Assembly: GCA_947307015.1 (NCBI GenBank)
Contig: CAMZHV010000019.1
Location: 1 to 45,084, forward strand
Direction of reading: 5' to 3'
Source: an uncultured Prevotellaceae bacterium
GTDB lineage: Bacteria > Bacteroidota > Bacteroidia > Bacteroidales > Bacteroidaceae
DNA length: 45,084 bases
This document shows positions 41,167 to 45,084 of the stretch, piece after piece; position 1 is the first letter of the stretch, and each line of letters starts with the position of its first letter. The notes under the pieces were generated by a model. It ran no database searches. It was not told the origin of the DNA and was given only the letters and a program-made list of their open reading frames with translations. The translations under genes and the position numbers were made by a program.

Positions 41167-41643
41167 ATGGAATACAGAATTAAACAAAACGAGGCCGTAG
41201 ATATGTGCCAGCGCATCATTTCTGCAATCATCGGAAAGTATTTGGAAGAGCTCATCGGCAGTAAAGACAAATTGGAAATATCTGTCATTCAACCTCACAA
41301 AAGGAAATCAGGAAAGAAGATAATAATTGAAACTACCGAAGGCTCTGATACCATGTTCAAGTTTATGCCTTTGTCTACGCGGAAGCATAACATTAACGAT
41401 ATGTGGGAGTTTATTGCGGCGTTCTTACCAGACTATTACCATAGAAATGACGTTCTTCACGAGGATATTTTGTCTCGTTACTTAAATAACGAGGAAGTAT
41501 CTGAAGGTGACCTTGAATGGATCTATCGGGACTATGGCCCAGACAGGGACAAAGTGGCAGCAGCTGTTGATCAGATGGATAAAAAATTAGCTTACGAAGC
41601 TTTGGGCTGTTGGTTGGAAACTCATGGGCCTGAAACTTGGTGA
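41167..41643 (+). CDS. Unknown 158-residue protein
   Basis: Starts MEYRIKQNEAVDMCQRIISA; the upstream ATG at 41116 would precede the promoter and is rejected. Mixed alpha/beta look, no signal peptide or membrane span, with LEISVIQPHKRKSGKKIIIE (a likely beta hairpin), a D-Y-Y-H-R segment and an acidic C-terminus ending WLETHGPETW. Not recognised. AT-rich relative to the core genes, and placed beside decayed nuclease genes, so probably accessory. A run of eight C residues follows the stop. Confidence 0.55.
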   Translation: MEYRIKQNEAVDMCQRIISAIIGKYLEELIGSKDKLEISVIQPHKRKSGKKIIIETTEGSDTMFKFMPLSTRKHNINDMWEFIAAFLPDYYHRNDVLHEDILSRYLNNEEVSEGDLEWIYRDYGPDRDKVAAAVDQMDKKLAYEALGCWLETHGPETW

Positions 41644-41681
41644 TATATTATCTGCTATGATACCCCCCCCACATCTTGACT

Positions 41682-41810
41682 TTATTTCAATCCGTCGATT
41701 CTGTCGCAAACCTTCAGAACGTGGTCAAGGCCATATAGCATAGAAGCACTGTCTATGCCCATCCAATTGAAGAGTGTCTGAATCTTGTGGTATTCAGTTA
41801 CGATGTGTCT
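41682..41810 (-). pseudogene. Unrecognised C-terminal fragment overlapping the broken HNH gene
   Basis: A 42-residue frame (RHIVTEYHKIQTLFNWMGID ... LKVCDRIDGLK then stop) has a protein-like pattern but no start codon. It begins where the HNH frame loses family resemblance. It may be the tail of another lost gene joined by deletion. Confidence 0.3.
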
Positions 41811-42431
41811 GGTCTGACACGACAATGTCGTAATCAGGGGTAATTGCCATCAGATACTTGTCGTATGCGCGATGGAAGGTGTGTGTCATGCACAACCCAT
41901 TCTTAGGGTTGGTGCGGTTCTTCACATCCTCTTTCCATCCAGGAATATGGCAGGCTTCAAGCAGAGAGGAAATGTTGATGCCCGTGATGCAGCATTGGTT
42001 GTTGTATGCTGAAAAAACAGTATCATGAAAGAAACGCTGATTTACGCGCTGACGCACCACGGCCTCGCGAGTCTTGCCCTCTGGCAAGTCATCCATACTA
42101 ATTTCCGCATAATCCTCTAAAGTCTTGTTCATCCTCTGCGCTAACAGTTGCTCCTCTCAAATATCAACTTCTCTGGGTTCATCTCAAACTCAGCCCAGAC
42201 AATAGGGTCAAGTTTGCCAGTGTGAGACAGTCCTTTAGCTTCCACTCCCTTGTCATAGTGGCCCAAATTACATATCTTCGCATAGAGCCCACCTGGAGGC
42301 CTGCCGATAATCTTTGCCCATTTGATAATTTCAGGCGAGGTCTTATGGGCTTTCGTGAAAGGAATCTTGCAATAGACATTGATTGCCATCTTCAATTCAT
42401 CAACAGTCCAATTGGGGTTCTTCTTATTCAT
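41794..42431 (-). pseudogene. HNH endonuclease gene split by a frameshift
   Basis: Two adjacent frames are parts of one family protein. The first (42141-42431, MNKKNPNWTVDELKMAINVY...) carries the N-terminal part with INVYCKIPFTKAHKTSPEII and LGHYD. The second (41794-42132, start at 42132) carries the nuclease: NQCCITGINISSLLEACHIP, then NPKNGLCMTHTFHRAYDKYL, a good HNH core. The frames meet at GAGAGGAG near 42150: shifting the frame there gives E-Q-L-L-A-Q-R-M-N-K-T and joins them without a stop. The C-terminus also appears cut after IVVSDQTHRN. Real inactivation or a sequencing error are both possible. Confidence 0.65.
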
Positions 42432-42563
42432 GCTGCTAATCTTTTAATCTGTGCATCTAATTCCGATGAATCTACACACTTGCCGCAGAGAGAGACACTC
42501 AACCGCTGGCAATCATGCTGGTCTTGTGTTGCGCTCATAATGCTCGTTTTATGACGAAATATG

Positions 42564-42687
42564 CCGATAAGACTTCCGAAAGAGGGCAAAAAAAGCGCTT
42601 ACGGAAGCATTATCGGAGTATTTTTTCATTAAATCAATCCCTTCTATTTGATTCTGTCGTCATAAATGACACAAAAATCGAATAGAA
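42564..42687. repeat. Two inverted repeats in the gap 42432-42711
   Basis: 42564-42578 pairs with 42602-42616 (CCGATAA..CTTCCG / CGGAAG..TTATCGG, 13 of 15). 42642-42653 pairs with 42676-42687 (TTCTATT.GATT / AATC.AATAGAA). No gene or clear promoter seen here. Confidence 0.45.
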
Positions 42688-42711
42688 TTTCTTGCGAGGA
42701 AATATATACTT

Positions 42712-42972
42712 TTAGCACTGATCAACAGGTAGCATCTCTTCAAGTATCTCGACAGCCTTGGTGATGTCCTCCTGAAACCGCTTGTGGTTGCGAAGGAAGT
42801 CTGAGCTGCCGCCACAGATGGCGTCATACAGCTCCTGACTCATATTGTCGGCATAGTCAGCGATGGCCAGCTCTATGTCATCCTTCTGCCAGTCGAGCGT
42901 GGAATGAACATATATGCGCTGCTTCTGATGCAGGAAACTGTAGGCGGTCTCGACACAATCCTTTGTTATCAT
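42712..42972 (-). CDS. Unknown 86-residue protein
   Basis: MITKDCVETAYSFLHQKQRI..., a small soluble, mostly helical acidic protein (DDIELAIADYADNMSQELYD; KAVEILEEMLPVDQC). I do not recognise it. It starts 11 bases after the stop of the 62-residue gene on the same strand, so the two form an operon driven by the promoter at 43324-43355. Confidence 0.55.
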   Translation of the reverse strand: MITKDCVETAYSFLHQKQRIYVHSTLDWQKDDIELAIADYADNMSQELYDAICGGSSDFLRNHKRFQEDITKAVEILEEMLPVDQC

Positions 42973-42983
42973 CTTTGATCTGA

Positions 42984-43172
42984 TTAATTCTGATACTTCC
43001 AGAAGTCATACTTCTTGCGCAGCTCTTCCTGTTTCTCAGGTGGCAGCGACTTAAAGTAGCCTCGCCAGCTGGGGCAGAAGTTGATCTGCCATCGCCAGAA
43101 GCGACCGACTAATGACTTGGGATTCTTTTCATAAGCAGCACGTAGCTTGCAATTCTCACATGGGTACTTCAT
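42984..43172 (-). CDS. Small 62-residue cysteine-containing protein
   Basis: MKYPCENCKLRAAYEKNPKS... with cysteines at 5, 8 and 33 (C-E-N-C ... N-F-C-P-S-W), many W, R and K, and the end RKKYDFWKYQN. Similar small C-E-N-C-K-L-R proteins occur in Bacteroidales, without a known role. It may bind a metal through the cysteines. First gene of a two-gene operon. Confidence 0.6.
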   Translation of the reverse strand: MKYPCENCKLRAAYEKNPKSLVGRFWRWQINFCPSWRGYFKSLPPEKQEELRKKYDFWKYQN

Positions 43173-43323
43173 AATTCATTGGTTTTAAAGTTATTATTTT
43201 TTCTTCTTCACAATGCAGGACTGCAACCGAATCGGTTCTATCCGTCGAGGTTCTTGCCTTGCAAGCGTCCTTCGGCCGAGCGGCGCCAAGTTTTATTTCA
43301 TTCTTAAATGAAAGACGCTGTGG

Positions 43324-43355
43324 CAAAGGTAGGCATATTTGCTGTTATGGCCAAA
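43324..43355 (-). promoter_or_regulatory. Promoter of the 62/86-residue operon
   Basis: On the minus strand, TTTG (43352-43355), 20 bases, TACCTTTG (43324-43331). Leader about 145 bases. The gap 43173-43570 contains only this, the divergent promoter and a small AACCGA-a-TCGGTT palindrome near 43226-43240. Confidence 0.65.
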
Positions 43356-43443
43356 TAAAACGAATGAAATAACGCAAAAATCATGCGAAAGCGGTTGCAT
43401 TTCACATGAAATCACGCTGTTTCGCCATTATTTATGCGAATCT

Positions 43444-43475
43444 TTTGGCCATATCATTTATTATCCCTAATTTTG
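43444..43475 (+). promoter_or_regulatory. Promoter of the 198-residue lipoprotein
   Basis: TTTG (43444-43447), 20 bases, TAATTTTG (43468-43475). Start near 43482. A tiny frame MKGLSQMSLF (43500-43532) lies in the leader; its translation is uncertain. Confidence 0.65.
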
Positions 43476-43570
43476 CGGGCATTGAAAACCTACTTAACAT
43501 GAAAGGACTGAGCCAAATGAGCCTTTTCTGAGGGATGATTCAATTGGAAACCAAAAACATAGAAACAGCA

Positions 43571-44167
43571 ATGAAAAAGATTCTATTCGCTTTTGCTGCC
43601 ATAGTTGTGATGGGCGCATGTGGTAACAAACAGACCAACACGTCATCAGACGCTCAGGCAACTGATACAATCGCCACGGACGCTGAGGCTGTTGACGTGG
43701 AGACAAACTATTTCCCAGCCATCGACCGCTATCTGGTTAATGAAATCGGCAAGTTTTATGCCGAGGGCGAGCACTGCGTCCCCATTCACAGCATCGTGAG
43801 CGTTGATGAGCGCAATGCAGAGGACATCCTCGTGTGGGGTGACTTCTGGGTGTTCAACTACAATCAGGTGGGCGACACCCTGCAATGCGTCTCTGGCGGC
43901 AGTCATCCCGGGCTGATGCACATCCGGCAGACGGAGAAGGGCTTTGAGGTGACAGCCTTCGACCGCGTGGAAGACGGCTCCAGAAATGTGCCGTCAGCCA
44001 AGGAGATCTTTGGCGACAAGTACGAAGCCTTCCAAGCCATCAACAGCGATGACAAGAACCGCGAGCGGCTGAGAGCCGAAGGGCTGGCTGTGTATGTCAA
44101 GAAGAATGGCCTCACCGCCACCATGTATCAGGACTACGGCTGGCCAGCGAAAGAACTGCCGCTGTAA
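43571..44167 (+). CDS. Lipoprotein of unknown function
   Basis: 198 residues. The start MKKILFAFAAIVVMGACGNK gives a lipoprotein signal with lipobox M-G-A-C; the frame upstream to 43535 is leader sequence. After a low-complexity S/T/D/A linker (20-45) comes a compact domain: YFPAIDRYLVNEIGKFYAEG, DILVWGDFWVFNYNQVGDTL, CVSGGSHPGLMHI and GFEVTAFDRVEDGS. Probably periplasmic or on the surface. I cannot assign a family. Convergent with the nitroreductase gene 7 bases away. Confidence 0.7.
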   Translation: MKKILFAFAAIVVMGACGNKQTNTSSDAQATDTIATDAEAVDVETNYFPAIDRYLVNEIGKFYAEGEHCVPIHSIVSVDERNAEDILVWGDFWVFNYNQVGDTLQCVSGGSHPGLMHIRQTEKGFEVTAFDRVEDGSRNVPSAKEIFGDKYEAFQAINSDDKNRERLRAEGLAVYVKKNGLTATMYQDYGWPAKELPL

Positions 44168-44174
44168 GCTTATT

Positions 44175-44861
44175 TCACACCCATTCAAAGTTCTCCTTGC
44201 CAGCACCAATCTCGAAATGATACTTGGCAATGCCTAAGTCCATCTGCGTATAGCCAATCATCGAGAAGCCCTTTTTGGCATGTACCTGATGGCGACCATC
44301 CTTCATCCCGACATACTCGAATGAGAACTTCTGCTGGTTCACGGCCGTAGGCGCAAGCAGGGCTTCTTCAACGCCCTTGCGGAACCACGCGGGCGTGGTG
44401 TCACTCGCATTGCTCACCTGCTCCACGGTCTTTATCTTATGCCTAACCCCCTGAGTCTCACCGTAGCCCAAGGAAATATAGCAGGCAATCTTCTCGCCAT
44501 CGTCAAGGACAAACGTTCCAGGCACTTTCGAGTACGTGAGTCCTACCCAGCAGGTGTTCAGCCCAAGCGTCTGAGCCAGCAGCACTAATTGCTCGCCGTA
44601 GTAGCCCGCGCGCTCATCAAGGTCATCAGCCTTCTTTCCGGCCACGACGAAATAGTTGCCTACATTGCGAAACCTTCCGTATTTTGCCATCGTTCCCAAG
44701 AACGCCTTCGGCTCATTCAGAATCAGCTGAATATGCAGCTTGCCCTCACGGTTCAGAACCGCAATCTTCTCTTCCAACACCTTGACGACATCCTCAGCCA
44801 ATGGCTGTTCCTTATACGCCCTCACGCTATGCCGGGCTTTTATAGCTTCTTGTAGTGTCAT
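44175..44861 (-). CDS. Nitroreductase family protein
   Basis: 228 residues. FMN-dependent fold: MTLQEAIKARHSVRAYKEQPL at the start (SVRAY is the FMN-binding motif), then RNVGNYFVVAGKK, ERAGYYGEQLVLLAQTLGLN, TCWVGLTY and IACYISLGYGETQG. The second half (WFRKGVEEALLAPTAVNQQK; MIGYTQMDLGIAKYHFEIGA) fits the putative TM nitroreductase subgroup with two fused half-domains. It probably reduces nitro compounds or quinones with NAD(P)H; the true substrate is unknown. Confidence 0.85.
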   Translation of the reverse strand: MTLQEAIKARHSVRAYKEQPLAEDVVKVLEEKIAVLNREGKLHIQLILNEPKAFLGTMAKYGRFRNVGNYFVVAGKKADDLDERAGYYGEQLVLLAQTLGLNTCWVGLTYSKVPGTFVLDDGEKIACYISLGYGETQGVRHKIKTVEQVSNASDTTPAWFRKGVEEALLAPTAVNQQKFSFEYVGMKDGRHQVHAKKGFSMIGYTQMDLGIAKYHFEIGAGKENFEWV

Positions 44862-44907
44862 ATTTTAAGTAAGTGCTCATTATTAGTTAACATTATTGAT
44901 TTCCGGA

Positions 44908-45001
44908 GATTGACGACTTGATTAACGTAGATTGAGGGCTAAAACGAATCTATTCAAGTGTTTATATTCCCCGTCAATCTACGTCAATCTTATCGTCAAT
45001 C
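44908..45001. repeat. Nested inverted repeat at the window end
   Basis: GATTGACG (44908-44915) pairs with CGTCAATC (44994-45001) and ACGTAGATTGA (44925-44935) with TCAATCTACGT (44974-44984). No coding frame is supported in 44862-45084. Confidence 0.55.
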
Positions 45002-45084
45002 ATTTATATTTTTTTTCATAGTTACTTATGGGATTGTCGTTTAATTTTTTCAACTGTAATTGCTTTGAGTTCTGTCTAGCTTCT

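Overview
The window looks like chromosomal DNA of a Bacteroidales bacterium, most likely Prevotella/Segatella-like. Four things support this: many promoters match the Bacteroidota pattern TTTG, 19-20 bases, TAnnTTTG (often followed by the start codon within a few tens of bases); Shine-Dalgarno sites are largely absent; two secreted proteins end in type IX secretion (T9SS)-like C-terminal domains; and the genes are typical of the group (adenosylcobalamin-dependent NrdJ, pyruvate phosphate dikinase, DUF3737, DUF4468, GH43 and GH30-like hydrolases). No rRNA, CRISPR array, prophage or complete insertion sequence was seen.

Layout. 1-5850: accessory stretch, all genes on the minus strand. It holds a three-gene operon of two microproteins and an HNH nuclease, an unknown 140-residue protein, a large unknown AT-rich gene, a lipoprotein and a repeat-containing exported protein. 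5885-6250: a promoter and a long rod-shaped RNA with its own terminator, on the minus strand. 6306-9821: PatB/MalY aminotransferase, DUF3737 protein and MATE transporter. 10020-15928 (+): TolC, MacA-like and MacB-like (ATPase and permease) tripartite export genes plus a DUF4468 protein, peppered with a family of short GC-rich palindromic repeats. 15947-18935 (-): folB and nrdJ. 19241-23551 (+): a two-domain esterase, a GH43 hydrolase and an MmcQ/YjbR protein. 23538-24920 (-): tilS. Then tRNA-Cys and a GH30-like secreted hydrolase with a degraded REP-associated transposase behind it.

28659-30607 (-): a PrsW-type intramembrane protease, an ECF sigma factor and a membrane protein overlapping the sigma gene, a plausible signalling cassette. 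31108-40623: SGNH hydrolase with a structured leader, ppdK, fabD joined directly to a GH13 amylase, rlmD carrying an in-frame repeat insertion, and a zinc-ribbon membrane protein. 40785-43200: tRNA-Ala followed by decayed defence-type genes (vsr stub, frameshifted HNH nuclease) and small unknown genes. 43571-44861: a lipoprotein and a nitroreductase.

The carbohydrate genes (esterase plus GH43; GH30-like; SGNH hydrolase; GH13) suggest plant or host glycan use in the gut or rumen. The most unusual signal is the palindromic repeat family: it supplies the start codon and signal-peptide n-region of two exported proteins, sits immediately before a third gene, and inserts about 33 residues into the rRNA methyltransferase RlmD. 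A second, unrelated repeat has two identical 61-base copies in opposite orientation 6.2 kb apart.
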